A stretch of 23,781 nt of DNA from an uncultured Myxococcales bacterium (GTDB taxonomy: Bacteria > Myxococcota_A > UBA9042): positions 1 to 23,781 of the forward strand of contig CALGHC010000665.1 in NCBI GenBank assembly GCA_937915965.1, read 5' to 3'. Under the pieces are notes generated by a model. That model searched no databases. It saw only the letters and a list, made by a program, of their open reading frames with translations, and had not been told where the DNA came from. The translations under genes and the position numbers were made by a program. Numbering within the stretch: position 1 is the stretch's first letter; every line of letters starts with the position of its first letter. Shown here in pieces: positions 13,281-23,189 of this stretch.

Positions 13281-14610
13281 TCCGCTCGCCAACATCGGCA
13301 AGGTTCCCGAGCTGAAGAAGCGTCTGCTCTTCACGCTGGCGATGCTTGCCGTCTATCGGATCGGGGTCTTTGTGACCGTGCCAGGCGTTGATCGTCAGGT
13401 CATGGCCGACTACCTCAATTCGTCGGCTGGCGCCGGCCTGCTGGGCATGTTCAACATGTTCTCGGGTGGCGCGCTGGAAAACATCTCGATCTTTGCGCTC
13501 GGGATCATGCCGTACATCTCGGCGAGCATCATTTTGCAGTTGCTCACGGTCGTGGTGCCTGCGGTCGAGCGCCTCAACAAAGAAGGCGACATCGGACGTC
13601 GCAAGATCAACCAATACACCCGCTATGGAACGGTTGTGTTGTCCTTGATCCAGGGAATCGCGATGGCGACCTGGCTCGAGAGCCTCAACAGCCAGACCCT
13701 GGGTGGTGGCGCGAGCGTTGTCACCATGGGTGGCCTCGGCTTCAAGGCGTTGTGCGTGCTGAGCCTGACGACCGGCACCGTCTTCATTATGTGGCTTGGC
13801 GAGCAGATCACCGCCAAGGGCATCGGCAACGGCATCTCGCTGGTCATCTACGCCGGCATCGTCGCGGGCCTGCCGCAGGCGCTGTCGCAGACGTTCGCTC
13901 TCTTCTCTCAGGGTCAGATCGGCATCGCAGTGCTGATCTTCATCGGCGCTGTCGTCGTCGGCGTCATCGCGGTCATCGTCTTCTTCGAGCGCGCCCAGCG
14001 CCGCATACCGGTGCAGTACGCCAAGCGGGTCGTTGGCAAGCAGGTCATGCAGCGTCAGAGCTCATTCCTACCGCTCAAGGTCAACACCGCGGGCGTCATC
14101 CCGCCGATCTTCGCGTCGTCCATTTTGATGTTCCCAGCGACGCTGGCGAACTTCCTCCCGGACAGCCCGGTCATCGTCAACCTGGTCAACGGGATCGTGC
14201 CCGGACGCACGCTGTACAACGTGATCTACGTCGCGTTGATCATCTTCTTCTGCTACTTCTACACCGCCGTCACCTTCAATCCGGTCGACGTCGCTGACAA
14301 CCTCAAGAAGTCCGGCGGCTTCATTCCCGGCGTGCGCGCTGGCAAGAAAACCGCGGAGTACATCGACCGGGTGCTGTCACGGATTACGTTTGCCGGTTCG
14401 CTGTACGTCGCTGCGGTGTGTGTCCTGCCGGGCTTCCTGCAGCTTGAGTTCAACGTGCCCTTCTACTTTGGCGGCACTGCGCTGCTGATCGTCGTCGGCG
14501 TCGCGATGGACACCGCTCAACAGATCGAAAGTCACCTCATCACGAGGTCCTACGAGGGCTTCGCCGGAGCAGGTGGGCCGCGCGTGCGCGGCCGCCGTGC
14601 GATGGCCTAG
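13273..14610 (+). CDS. secY: Protein translocase subunit SecY
   Basis: 445 residues, usual length. SecY is the channel of the Sec translocon in the inner membrane, acting with SecE, SecG and SecA or ribosomes. Ten hydrophobic segments are apparent; the SecY signatures FALGIMPYISASIILQLL and NTAGVIPPIFASSIL are intact, as is the RRIPVQYAKRVVGKQ cytoplasmic loop. GTG 13273 is chosen over TTG 13267 because GGAGG at 13262-13266 gives a 6-base spacer and the protein begins MANPLANIGKVPELKKR. It overlaps rplO. Confidence 0.96.
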   Translation: MANPLANIGKVPELKKRLLFTLAMLAVYRIGVFVTVPGVDRQVMADYLNSSAGAGLLGMFNMFSGGALENISIFALGIMPYISASIILQLLTVVVPAVERLNKEGDIGRRKINQYTRYGTVVLSLIQGIAMATWLESLNSQTLGGGASVVTMGGLGFKALCVLSLTTGTVFIMWLGEQITAKGIGNGISLVIYAGIVAGLPQALSQTFALFSQGQIGIAVLIFIGAVVVGVIAVIVFFERAQRRIPVQYAKRVVGKQVMQRQSSFLPLKVNTAGVIPPIFASSILMFPATLANFLPDSPVIVNLVNGIVPGRTLYNVIYVALIIFFCYFYTAVTFNPVDVADNLKKSGGFIPGVRAGKKTAEYIDRVLSRITFAGSLYVAAVCVLPGFLQLEFNVPFYFGGTALLIVVGVAMDTAQQIESHLITRSYEGFAGAGGPRVRGRRAMA

Positions 14611-14634
14611 CCAACCGACCTCGCCGTTCATCAT

Positions 14635-14650
14635 GGGTCCCCGCGGACCT
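14635..14650 (+). promoter_or_regulatory. Short hairpin before adk
   Basis: GGTCC (14636-14640) and GGACC (14645-14649) pair around CCGC, with one more G-T pair. It lies 15 bases before the adk GTG and its ribosome binding site AGGTAG, so it may lower adk initiation. Function inferred from position. Confidence 0.3.
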
Positions 14651-14664
14651 TCACAGGTAGTCAC

Positions 14665-15360
14665 GTGAGTAGCCGCCGTCCCAGTCGCATTGTCCTCCTC
14701 GGCGCCCCCGGCGCCGGCAAGGGCACCGTTGCGTTGGGAATGGTCAGCCTCTTTGGCGCGCCGCACTTGTCGTCGGGCGATATGCTGCGCGCCGCGGTAG
14801 CCGCTGGAAATGAGCTGGGCGAGCGAGTCAAGGGTCACATGGCGGCCGGGCAGTTCGTGCCGGACGCGCTGATCCTCGAGGTGATCCGCGAGCGAGTGCA
14901 GCACCGCGACTGCCGCAACGACGCCGGTGGCGTGCGCTACCTGCTCGACGGTTTTCCGCGAACGCTCGTCCAGGCCGAGGCGTTCGCGGTCGATAGCAAG
15001 CTCGCCCCGCAGCTTGTCGTGCACTTGAAGGTAAACAGCGACGTGATCGTCGGACGCTTGACCGGCAGACGGACGTGCCCCAATTGCGGAGCGAGTTTTC
15101 ATGTCGCGTTCGCCCCGCCGGCGAAGACCGACGCGTGTGACCATTGCGGAAGCGGACTTATCGTCCGCCCCGACGATCACGAAGACACCATCCGGAGGCG
15201 GCTGACGGCCTATGAGCTGCAGACCGCTCCGCTGATCGATTACTACGCCGACCTGTTGATCGAGATCGACGGCGGCCAGGGCAGAGACCAGGTGCTTGCG
15301 GATGTGATCGCGAGCTTGAAGCCCTGGGATGGGGAAACGCCAGTCGGCGCGAACCTGTGA
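14665..15360 (+). CDS. adk: Adenylate kinase, zinc-finger LID type
   Basis: 231 residues, long-form Adk. It interconverts ATP + AMP and 2 ADP in the cytoplasm. Seen: P-loop GAPGAGKGT (13-21), SSGDMLR, LDGFPRT (94-100), and a LID with Cys138-x2-Cys141 and Cys158-x2-Cys161 that should bind zinc. The arginines GRLTGRR and TIRRRL are present. The C-terminal 12 residues (WDGETPVGANL region) are slightly extended. GTG start. secY-adk order is common; map and infA, which often follow, are missing. Confidence 0.95.
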   Translation: MSSRRPSRIVLLGAPGAGKGTVALGMVSLFGAPHLSSGDMLRAAVAAGNELGERVKGHMAAGQFVPDALILEVIRERVQHRDCRNDAGGVRYLLDGFPRTLVQAEAFAVDSKLAPQLVVHLKVNSDVIVGRLTGRRTCPNCGASFHVAFAPPAKTDACDHCGSGLIVRPDDHEDTIRRRLTAYELQTAPLIDYYADLLIEIDGGQGRDQVLADVIASLKPWDGETPVGANL

Positions 15361-15377
15361 TCATCGAGGAGACCACG

Positions 15378-15491
15378 ATGAAGGTCAGAGCATCCGTAAA
15401 GCCCATGTGCGACCAGTGCACGGTCATCCGCCGCCGCGGAGTCGTTCGGGTCATCTGCACGAACCCCAAGCACAAGCAGCGTCAGGGCTAG
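15378..15491 (+). CDS. rpmJ: 50S ribosomal protein L36, zinc-binding type
   Basis: 37 residues, the standard length. MKVRASVKPMCDQC at the N-terminus and CTNPKHKQRQG at the C-terminus are diagnostic. Cys11, Cys14, Cys27 and His32 form the zinc ribbon. ATG preceded by GAGGAGACCACG, 17 bases after adk. It starts the alpha segment, 15 bases ahead of rpsM. Confidence 0.95.
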   Translation: MKVRASVKPMCDQCTVIRRRGVVRVICTNPKHKQRQG

Positions 15492-15506
15492 CACAGGAGT
15501 AGTTCC

Positions 15507-15875
15507 ATGGCACGTATCGCCGGCGTCGACCTGCCGCGCAACAAGCGCATCGACATCGCACTCCGTTCGATCTATGGCGTTGGCCCCCGCGTCGCGGACG
15601 AGGTCTGCCGCAAGGCCGGCATCGCCCACGACAAGCGGACCGACGCACTGACCGATCAGGACGTCATCCATATCCGCGAAGTTCTCGAGACCCAGTACAA
15701 GGTCGAGGGTGACTTGCGCCGCCAGATCGCGATGGACATCAAACGGCTGATGGACCTGGGCTGCTATCGGGGCCTTCGCCACCGGCGCGGGCTTCCGGTT
15801 CGCGGCCAACGCACGCACACAAACGCCCGCACCCGCAAGGGGCCGCGTCGCGCGGCGATCAAGAAGAAGAAATAG
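15507..15875 (+). CDS. rpsM: 30S ribosomal protein S13
   Basis: 122 residues, usual length. S13 is in the 30S head, contacts P-site tRNA and forms bridges with L5. ARIAGVDLPRNKRIDIALR, the helix-hairpin-helix YGVGPRVADEVC and the C-terminal RGLPVRGQRTHTNARTRKG are typical. ATG with AGGAGTAGTTCC upstream. In E. coli S4 represses this operon at rpsM; the 15-base spacer here has no room for such a leader. Confidence 0.96.
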   Translation: MARIAGVDLPRNKRIDIALRSIYGVGPRVADEVCRKAGIAHDKRTDALTDQDVIHIREVLETQYKVEGDLRRQIAMDIKRLMDLGCYRGLRHRRGLPVRGQRTHTNARTRKGPRRAAIKKKK

Positions 15876-15923
15876 GCCGATCCAGCACGCGCGGTCGACC
15901 GACGCGCAGACCACGAGGGAACG

Positions 15924-16325
<402 letters not shown>

Positions 16326-16361
16326 GACCCGTCATCGGGACCCGGTCAAGAGGAGGAGAAC

Positions 16362-16991
16362 GTGGCTCGCTATTCCGGACCAGTATGCCGTCTGTGCCGT
16401 CGGGAGGGCATGAAGCTCTTTCTGAAGGGAGAGCGCTGCTATACCGAGAAGTGCTCATTTGAGCGCCGCGCCTACCCGCCAGGCCAGCATGGCCAGGGGC
16501 GACGTGGCAAAGTCTCGGAGTTCGGCCGTCAGCTTCGCGAGAAGCAGAAGGTCAAGCGCATGTATGGCCTGCAAGAGAAGCAGTTCCGCGCCTATTTTCG
16601 TCTCGCTGCGAAGCGAGGCGGTGCTAGCGGCGAGAACCTGCTGACCCTGCTTGAGCGTCGCTTGGACAACGTGGTTTTCCGCATGGGTCTGGCTAGCAGC
16701 CGTGCCGATGCGCGCACCTTGGTGCGACACAACCACATGCTCATCAACGGTCACAAGTGCAACATCCCGTCGGCGATTGTGAAGTTGGGCGACGCAGTCG
16801 AACTGCGGCAGAAGTCCACCGAGCTCAATCGGGTGATCGAAGCGATGGAATCCGTCGACCGGCGTGGCGTACCCGCTTGGCTGACGGTGGATCGCAAGGC
16901 GCTCAAAGCGGTCATCTCGACGCTGCCGGCTCGGGCCGACATCACGATGCCGATCGAAGAGCGTCTGATCGTCGAGTTGTACTCAAAGTAG
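16362..16991 (+). CDS. rpsD: 30S ribosomal protein S4, zinc-binding type
   Basis: 209 residues, usual length. S4 is a primary 16S binder and fidelity protein. The N-terminal zinc site is complete: Cys9, Cys12, Cys26, Cys31. The S4 RNA-binding domain follows (LERRLDNVVFRMGLASSRADAR region abridged; VRHNHMLINGHKCNIPS), and the C-terminus RLIVELYSK is standard. The GTG start has a strong Shine-Dalgarno AGGAGGAG at 16351-16358. Followed by rpoA after a structured 130-bp spacer. Confidence 0.96.
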   Translation: MARYSGPVCRLCRREGMKLFLKGERCYTEKCSFERRAYPPGQHGQGRRGKVSEFGRQLREKQKVKRMYGLQEKQFRAYFRLAAKRGGASGENLLTLLERRLDNVVFRMGLASSRADARTLVRHNHMLINGHKCNIPSAIVKLGDAVELRQKSTELNRVIEAMESVDRRGVPAWLTVDRKALKAVISTLPARADITMPIEERLIVELYSK

Positions 16992-17016
16992 TCGCAAAGT
17001 TTTGAGCACGGAATCG

Positions 17017-17095
17017 CGCGCCATTCGGCGCGGGCCGGGCGAACGACACGGACTCTCGGACAGCCGGGACGAACGAGGGTCAGGGCGGTTCGCCC
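17017..17095 (+). promoter_or_regulatory. Structured spacer before rpoA
   Basis: CGCGCC (17017-17022) and GGCGCG (17027-17032) form a 6-bp hairpin with an ATTC loop. Directly after, GGGCGAAC (17037-17044) is a perfect complement of GTTCGCCC (17088-17095), closing a 43-base loop about 27 bases before the rpoA ATG. Possible leader for feedback (for example by S4 or L17) or differential expression of rpoA; no known family recognised. Confidence 0.4.
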
Positions 17096-17121
17096 AACCC
17101 GATTGAGACGATGGAGGTACC

Positions 17122-18213
<1,092 letters not shown>

Positions 18214-18258
18214 GATCAGGCGGGCCGCCGAAATCGGCTGCCACGAAGCGAGGAAGCC

Positions 18259-18618
18259 ATGCGTCACCTGAAGAAAGGGCGAAAGCTCGGCCGGCCGGCA
18301 GATCACCGCCGCGCGATGTTGCTCAACCTTTGCAAGTCGCTGATCGAGCACGAGCGCGTCACGACGACGGAAGCTCGCGCCAAGGAGCTGCGCTCCTGGA
18401 TCGAGCCGCTGATCACCTATGCCCGCGAGGACTCGGTGATTCGGCGCCGGCGAGCGTTCGCCAAGCTGCGCGACAACGGCTTGGTGGCAAAGCTCTTTAC
18501 GGACCTCGGTCCGCGCTACGCCCAACGACCAGGCGGCTATACCCGCCGCATGCGCTTGGGCCCACGCCACGGTGACAACGCGCCGATGACGATCATCGAG
18601 TTCGTACCCGAGGCCTGA
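18259..18618 (+). CDS. rplQ: 50S ribosomal protein L17
   Basis: 119 residues, usual length. L17 sits near the exit tunnel on the 50S solvent side. MRHLKKGRKLGRPADHRRA, the NLCKSLIEHERVTTTEARAKE region and the C-terminal RPGGYTRRMRLGPRHGDNAP are diagnostic. ATG preceded by GAGGAAGCC. Last gene of the cluster, followed by a strong terminator. Confidence 0.96.
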   Translation: MRHLKKGRKLGRPADHRRAMLLNLCKSLIEHERVTTTEARAKELRSWIEPLITYAREDSVIRRRRAFAKLRDNGLVAKLFTDLGPRYAQRPGGYTRRMRLGPRHGDNAPMTIIEFVPEA

Positions 18619-18654
18619 GCCAAGCGGCACTCGCGAGCGAGCACCAGACTGGCC

Positions 18655-18698
18655 GTGGCCCACCCTCGCCGAGCGCGAGGGTGGGCCGCAGCCGTTTT
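18655..18698 (+). terminator. Intrinsic terminator at the end of the ribosomal cluster
   Basis: GGCCCACCCTCGC (18657-18669) and GCGAGGGTGGGCC (18675-18687) form a perfect 13-bp stem around CGAGC, extendable by a T-G and a G-C pair to 18655/18689. TTTT follows at 18695-18698. It lies 36 bases after rplQ and just before the 3' end of the facing minus-strand regulator. On the minus strand no T run follows, so it works best for the + strand. Confidence 0.8.
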
Positions 18699-18711
18699 GG
18701 CCCGATCCGCT

Positions 18712-19407
18712 TTACCCGATCGAGACCCACTTGTAGCCGACATGGCGCACGGTCTGAAGCGCGCCGGCCACGGTCGGTCCGAGCTTCTGGCGCAGCCTGC
18801 GAACATGAATGTCGACCGTACGGATTCCGCCCAGATAGGCGCGACCCCAGACCTGATGCAGGAGCATTTCGCGGCTCATGACCTGACCGGGATGTTTGAC
18901 GAGGTGGCGGAGCAGCGCGAACTCCTGATGGGTCAGCGCGACAGCTTCGCCGCCGACACGGGCCTCGAAGCCGTCGAGGTCGACCTCAAGCCCTCCGAGG
19001 CGGATGACCCGTTCGGGACCTGCCTCGATATGCAAGCCAAGCAGGCGCTCCACCCGTGCAAGCGCTTCGGCCGAGGCGAAACCCCGGGTGATGAAGTCGG
19101 CACAGGGCAGGCGCGACGCCACCGAGACGCGCTCGACATCGAGAACAAGCAGCCAGGGGACCCGCGCGACGACGGGGTGGTGTTCGAGGGCGCTGAGCAG
19201 CGGCCCCAACGGCAGGCCGGGCTGGGGCTCAGCGACAACAAGGTCGGGCGGAATCGTTATCGGACACTCGAATTGGTCACCGCGCAGAGGCCGCACGACG
19301 AGGACGAGTTGACGAAATTCAAGAGCCGCCCGCATTGGCGAGACGTCGGGAGCATGGGTGAAGAGGAAGACGGTCTTCACGGCAGTAGAGGCTAGCGCAG
19401 CGCTCAT
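18712..19407 (-). CDS. OmpR/PhoB-type response regulator with degenerate receiver
   Basis: 231 residues from ATG at 19407. The C-terminal winged-helix DNA-binding domain (about 135-229) is canonical: LTHQEFALLRHLVKHPGQVM, LLHQVWGRAYLGG, RTVDIHVRRLRQKLG (196-210) and TVRHVGYKW. The N-terminal domain has receiver-like spacing but lacks the acidic pair after the first strand (FLFTHAP), has Glu60 in the PDLVVAE motif where the phospho-acceptor Asp is expected, and Arg108 in place of the conserved Lys. It may be a phosphorylation-independent regulator. No histidine kinase gene adjoins it. Other starts (ATG 19440, GTG 19380) are possible; none has a clear Shine-Dalgarno. Targets unknown. Confidence 0.8.
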   Translation of the reverse strand: MSAALASTAVKTVFLFTHAPDVSPMRAALEFRQLVLVVRPLRGDQFECPITIPPDLVVAEPQPGLPLGPLLSALEHHPVVARVPWLLVLDVERVSVASRLPCADFITRGFASAEALARVERLLGLHIEAGPERVIRLGGLEVDLDGFEARVGGEAVALTHQEFALLRHLVKHPGQVMSREMLLHQVWGRAYLGGIRTVDIHVRRLRQKLGPTVAGALQTVRHVGYKWVSIG

Positions 19408-19466
19408 GGGGCTGACAAGCGCGACGCCGGGAGCGAACATGCGCCGAGCGGAGGCCGGAGGGAGCG

Positions 19467-21089
19467 ATGGCGAAGAGGAAGAGGCAATGGCGAGAAGGAC
19501 TTGCGGCAGCGCTGGCCAGCGGTGTCTTGGTTGCGCTCGCGTATCCGGCCACCTCGTGGTGGCCGCTCGCGCTGTGCGGCTACGTTCCGCTGCTCGCCTG
19601 GCTGGAGGTCCGTCGACCTTCCGTTCGGCAGGCACTCTTCGCCGGCTGGCTCGCCGGTACCGTGCTGCACCTGGCGGTATTCCCATGGGTTCGTTTCACG
19701 ATGCAGGAGATGAGCGGCCTGGGTCCAGTCGTCTCGGCGCTGGTGCTGGGCCTCTACGGGCTGTCGATGGGCCTGCACCAGGCGCTATGGGCGGCGGTGA
19801 TCGCGTGGACCGCACGCGAGACGAGCGAGGCGAGCGAGGCGAGTCTGGCGACGCGCGCGGTGCGGGCGGCTGAGATCGCGGCTCTGCTGATCGCGGTCGA
19901 GATGGTCGTACCTTTCGTCTTCCCCTGGTACCTGGGCAACGCGCTGTACGTCGCGCCGACGCTGCTGCAGGCGGCGGATGTGTTCGGGATCATCGGCCTG
20001 AGCGGCCTCGCGGGTTGGTGCAACGCCTGGCTGGCCGCAAGTCGGCCCTGGCAGAGCCGGCGCAATGGGCTGCATGCCGCGGCGGGCGTCGCGATCATGA
20101 CCGGGCTGTGGTGGGGCTACGGGCTGGCGCGGATGGCGACCATCGAAGCCGCTGTGGTCGAGAAGCGCCTCGTCGCTGCGGTGGTTCAGGCGAACGTGCA
20201 GCTGGCCGAGAAGAAGGCCGAGAACGCCCGTGCCCGTCTACCCATGCTCGATCGGCTGGAACGCCTGACCCTGGCGATGAAGCTCGATGACGTGGACCTG
20301 GTGATCTGGCCCGAGGGGGCGCTGCCGTTCTTCTTTGTCCCGCTTGAGGTCGACGACGACCGTCCAGGGATACGAAGCCGGGCGCCGCCGATCCTCCTTG
20401 AGACGACCCGCCGGGCACGGCAGTTCGCCTCGAAGCTCGGCAGGCCCCTGCTCTTCGGTGCGCTGCGACGGACGGACAAACTCTGGCGCGAGCCGGTGCG
20501 CAACAGCGCCGTGCTCATGGATGGCGAGCGACGGGTCGCGGCCTACGACAAGCAGATTCTGGTGCCTTTCGGCGAGTATCTGCCCGGCACGTCGGTGATT
20601 CCGTCGCTTGCTGGCGCGATCAAGGGCATCTCAAACCTCGCCGCTGGCGAGCAGCCGGGACGTATGCGTGTGGCCGGCGTCGAACTGTTGGTCACGATCT
20701 GCTACGAGGCGCTCTTTCCGGCCGCGGTTCGGGCGCAGGGGCTCGGCGCCGACGTGTTGATCAACCTCACCAACGACGTCTGGTTCGGCAAGACAAACGC
20801 GGCTGAGCTGCACCTGATGGTTCAGACGCCACGGGCGGTTGAGCTGCGTCGACCGCTGATCCGCAGCACCGCATCTGGCATCACCGCGCTGATCAACGAC
20901 CGCGGCCAGATCCTCGAACGCGCGCCCATCGACGTCGAGGCGACACGCAAGATGGTCGCGGAGGTGCGCGCCACCGCCAGCCCGTGGCGCCTGTGGGGGC
21001 CCTGGCCGCTGTGGTTGCTCGTCGCTGGGGTCTTCGCGCGGCTCGGGCTGGTCGCCGCGCGGCGACACAGGCAGCGGGCGACACCGTGA
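19467..21089 (+). CDS. lnt: Apolipoprotein N-acyltransferase
   Basis: 540 residues, usual length. Lnt transfers an acyl chain from phospholipid to the N-terminal Cys amine of lipoproteins in the inner membrane, the last step of lipoprotein maturation. Several N-terminal membrane segments (to about 225), then a nitrilase-like domain with Glu283 (WPEGALP), Lys362 (YDKQILVPFGEYLP) and Cys412 (TICYEALFP) as the catalytic triad, NLTNDVWFG, and a final membrane segment (about 511-530). ATG with GGAGGG upstream. Its start is only 59 bp from the divergent regulator, so regulatory sites may be shared. It implies a diderm envelope. Confidence 0.93.
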   Translation: MAKRKRQWREGLAAALASGVLVALAYPATSWWPLALCGYVPLLAWLEVRRPSVRQALFAGWLAGTVLHLAVFPWVRFTMQEMSGLGPVVSALVLGLYGLSMGLHQALWAAVIAWTARETSEASEASLATRAVRAAEIAALLIAVEMVVPFVFPWYLGNALYVAPTLLQAADVFGIIGLSGLAGWCNAWLAASRPWQSRRNGLHAAAGVAIMTGLWWGYGLARMATIEAAVVEKRLVAAVVQANVQLAEKKAENARARLPMLDRLERLTLAMKLDDVDLVIWPEGALPFFFVPLEVDDDRPGIRSRAPPILLETTRRARQFASKLGRPLLFGALRRTDKLWREPVRNSAVLMDGERRVAAYDKQILVPFGEYLPGTSVIPSLAGAIKGISNLAAGEQPGRMRVAGVELLVTICYEALFPAAVRAQGLGADVLINLTNDVWFGKTNAAELHLMVQTPRAVELRRPLIRSTASGITALINDRGQILERAPIDVEATRKMVAEVRATASPWRLWGPWPLWLLVAGVFARLGLVAARRHRQRATP

Positions 21090-21150
21090 CGCTGCATTGC
21101 TACTATGCTACCACGCGCGCAACAGCGCAGAGCCGCCGAGGGACGCTTCA

Positions 21151-22083
21151 ATGACAAGAGGGAAAGGCAAAGAGAAGACGACCAGCACCACCGGCGAGCG
21201 GCTGCAGAAGCTGATCTCTCGGTGCGGTGTCGCTTCGCGGCGCGACGCCGAAGAGTTGATCACGCAGGGTCGGGTCGAGGTGGGCGGCAAGATCATCCTC
21301 ACACTGGGCTTCCGAGTCGACGCCGGAGTGGACGAGGTCCGCGTCGACGGCGAGCGCATCCGGGTGCCCGAGCGGGTGGTCCTCCTCCTCAACAAGCCCG
21401 AGGGCTACCTGTGCAGTCGCGACGACCCCAAGCACCGCCAGCTCGTCTACCAGCTGCTTCCCGACGACTCGAGCTTGCGTAGCGTCGGTCGCCTCGACTT
21501 CAACACAGAGGGTCTGCTTGTCGTCACGAATGATGGCGATCTCGCCCACCGGCTGGGTCACCCCAAGTTCGGCATCCAGCGCGTCTACGAAGCCCGCGTT
21601 CGCGGCGTCCCGGATGTCGCTACGCTGGGCCGGCTGGTGCGTGGCGTCCGCCTTGAGGACGGGATCGCCCGCGTCGAGACCGCGGTCGTCTTCAAGACCA
21701 CGGCGCGCAACGCTTGGATCCGACTGACGCTGACCGAGGGGCGCTACCGCGAGGTCCGCCGCCTGCTCGAGAAGGTCGGCCATCCGGTCATGCGACTGCG
21801 GCGCGTGAACTACGCCGGGTTGGGGCTGAGCAATCTCAAGAAGGGCCAATGGCGGCGCCTGAGCGACGCGGAGGTCGAAGAGCTCGAGAAGCGAGGTCAT
21901 GTGGGCGGGTTCGAGCTTCCACCCGATCCCCGCCTCACCCGCAATCGCCTCGCAGATCCGCAATCGCCGCCACCAGCAGCGGCCGAGGCGCGGGCCCGGC
22001 CAGCCAGGGCCGAGCGGCCGACCACGACTGACCGCCGGGGCCAGTCTGGCCCAGGCCGACCGACTACGAGGGGCGGGCGATGA
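21151..22083 (+). CDS. rRNA pseudouridine synthase, RluB/RsuA family
   Basis: 310 residues from ATG 21151. An S4 RNA-binding domain (ERLQKLISRCGVASRRDAEE) is followed by the catalytic domain with LLLNKPEGYLCSRDDPKHR and SVGRLDFNTEGLLVVTNDG, where Asp116 is the expected nucleophile, then EGRYREVRRLLEKVGHPV. The family isomerises a uridine in 23S (RluB/RluE) or 16S (RsuA) rRNA; the order and length favour RluB. The last 45 residues are a Pro/Arg/Ala-rich tail. An upstream TTG at 21097 would add 18 unlikely residues; GAGGGA precedes ATG 21151. Overlaps wecB by 4 bases. Confidence 0.88.
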   Translation: MTRGKGKEKTTSTTGERLQKLISRCGVASRRDAEELITQGRVEVGGKIILTLGFRVDAGVDEVRVDGERIRVPERVVLLLNKPEGYLCSRDDPKHRQLVYQLLPDDSSLRSVGRLDFNTEGLLVVTNDGDLAHRLGHPKFGIQRVYEARVRGVPDVATLGRLVRGVRLEDGIARVETAVVFKTTARNAWIRLTLTEGRYREVRRLLEKVGHPVMRLRRVNYAGLGLSNLKKGQWRRLSDAEVEELEKRGHVGGFELPPDPRLTRNRLADPQSPPPAAAEARARPARAERPTTTDRRGQSGPGRPTTRGGR

Positions 22084-23189
22084 TCTCCGTCAAGCGGGTG
22101 ACGTGCGTAGTTGGCGCGCGGCCGAATTTCATGAAGATGGCGCCGGTGCACGCCGCGCTGCGTAGCCGCGGCCTCGACGTGCGGCTGGTCCATACGGGGC
22201 AGCACTACGACGAGCGGATGAGCGCGATCTTCTTTGACGATCTCGGCATGCCGCGTCCCGACGCCTTCCTCGGGGTCGGCTCGGCGAGTCACGCGGTACA
22301 GACGGCAAGGGTTCTCGAGCCCTTCGACGCGGACTGTGCCGCGTTTGAGCCCGATCTGGTGCTTGTGGCCGGCGACGTCAACTCGACGCTGGCCTGCGCC
22401 CTGGTCGGCGCGAAACGCGGTATCGCGGTAGGTCATGTCGAGGCGGGCTTGCGCTCTGGCGACTGGCGCATGCCCGAAGAGATCAATCGGGTGCTCACTG
22501 ATCATGCTTCTGACCTGCTGCTGACGCCTTCGAGCGACGGCGACGACAATCTGTTGGCCGAGGGCATCGCCAGTTGGCGCATCGCGCGCGTCGGCAACTG
22601 CATGATCGACAGCCTGCGAGCGCACCTCGAACGCGCCTTGCAGGCCGATGGTCCCGGTCGGTTTGGGCTCGCCCCCGGCGAGTATGGTGTCGTGACCCTG
22701 CATCGGCCTTCGAATGTCGACGAGGTCGGACAGCTGAGCGGGCTCTTGGCAGCGCTTGGCCGAGTCGCTCGGGACCTGCCGCTGCTCTTCCCGATCCATC
22801 CCAGGACGCGGGGCCGCATCGAGGATGCCTGCCTATCGGTTCCGGTTGGGTTGCAGCTGATCGAGCCGCTAGGCTACCTCGATTTCCTTGGCGTCATGGC
22901 GCAGGCGCGGCTGATGCTGACCGACTCCGGCGGCATCCAGGAAGAGACGACCGCGTTGGGCGTTCCGTGTCTGACCCTGCGAGACAGCACCGAGCGGCCG
23001 ATCACAGTGACGGAGGGCACCAACACGGTCCTCGGTTCAGATCCTGCGGCGATTGAGGCAGCTGTCGCCGAGGTACTCCGCACTGGCGGCAGGCGTGGTC
23101 GAATCCCGGATCTCTGGGACGGTCACGCAGGCGAGCGGGTGGCCACGCGGGTCTGCGCCGGCATCCGGACGCTGGCGGAAAGAGCGTGA
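22080..23189 (+). CDS. wecB: UDP-N-acetylglucosamine 2-epimerase, non-hydrolysing
   Basis: 369 residues, usual length. It interconverts UDP-GlcNAc and UDP-ManNAc, feeding ManNAc-containing surface polysaccharides. Seen: GARPNFMKMAPV (12-23), HTGQHYDERMS (38-48), GDVNSTLA with Asp99, GHVEAGLRSGDWRMPEEINR with Glu121 and Glu133/134, LHRPSNVD with His208, and the UDP-binding TDSGGIQEE (281-289). All catalytic residues of the family appear intact. ATGA overlap with the pseudouridine synthase and GTGA overlap with the next gene argue for one transcript. No other sugar genes are visible, so the polysaccharide is unknown. Confidence 0.92.
   Translation: MISVKRVTCVVGARPNFMKMAPVHAALRSRGLDVRLVHTGQHYDERMSAIFFDDLGMPRPDAFLGVGSASHAVQTARVLEPFDADCAAFEPDLVLVAGDVNSTLACALVGAKRGIAVGHVEAGLRSGDWRMPEEINRVLTDHASDLLLTPSSDGDDNLLAEGIASWRIARVGNCMIDSLRAHLERALQADGPGRFGLAPGEYGVVTLHRPSNVDEVGQLSGLLAALGRVARDLPLLFPIHPRTRGRIEDACLSVPVGLQLIEPLGYLDFLGVMAQARLMLTDSGGIQEETTALGVPCLTLRDSTERPITVTEGTNTVLGSDPAAIEAAVAEVLRTGGRRGRIPDLWDGHAGERVATRVCAGIRTLAERA

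Noticed and set aside
18655..19395. Plus-strand open frame opposite the response regulator
   Set aside because: The minus strand encodes a clear winged-helix domain; the plus frame has no family features and begins inside the terminator.
21086..21110. Promoter-like TACTAT before the pseudouridine synthase gene
   Set aside because: No -35 hexamer occurs at suitable spacing; the best GTGACG is only 9 bases away.
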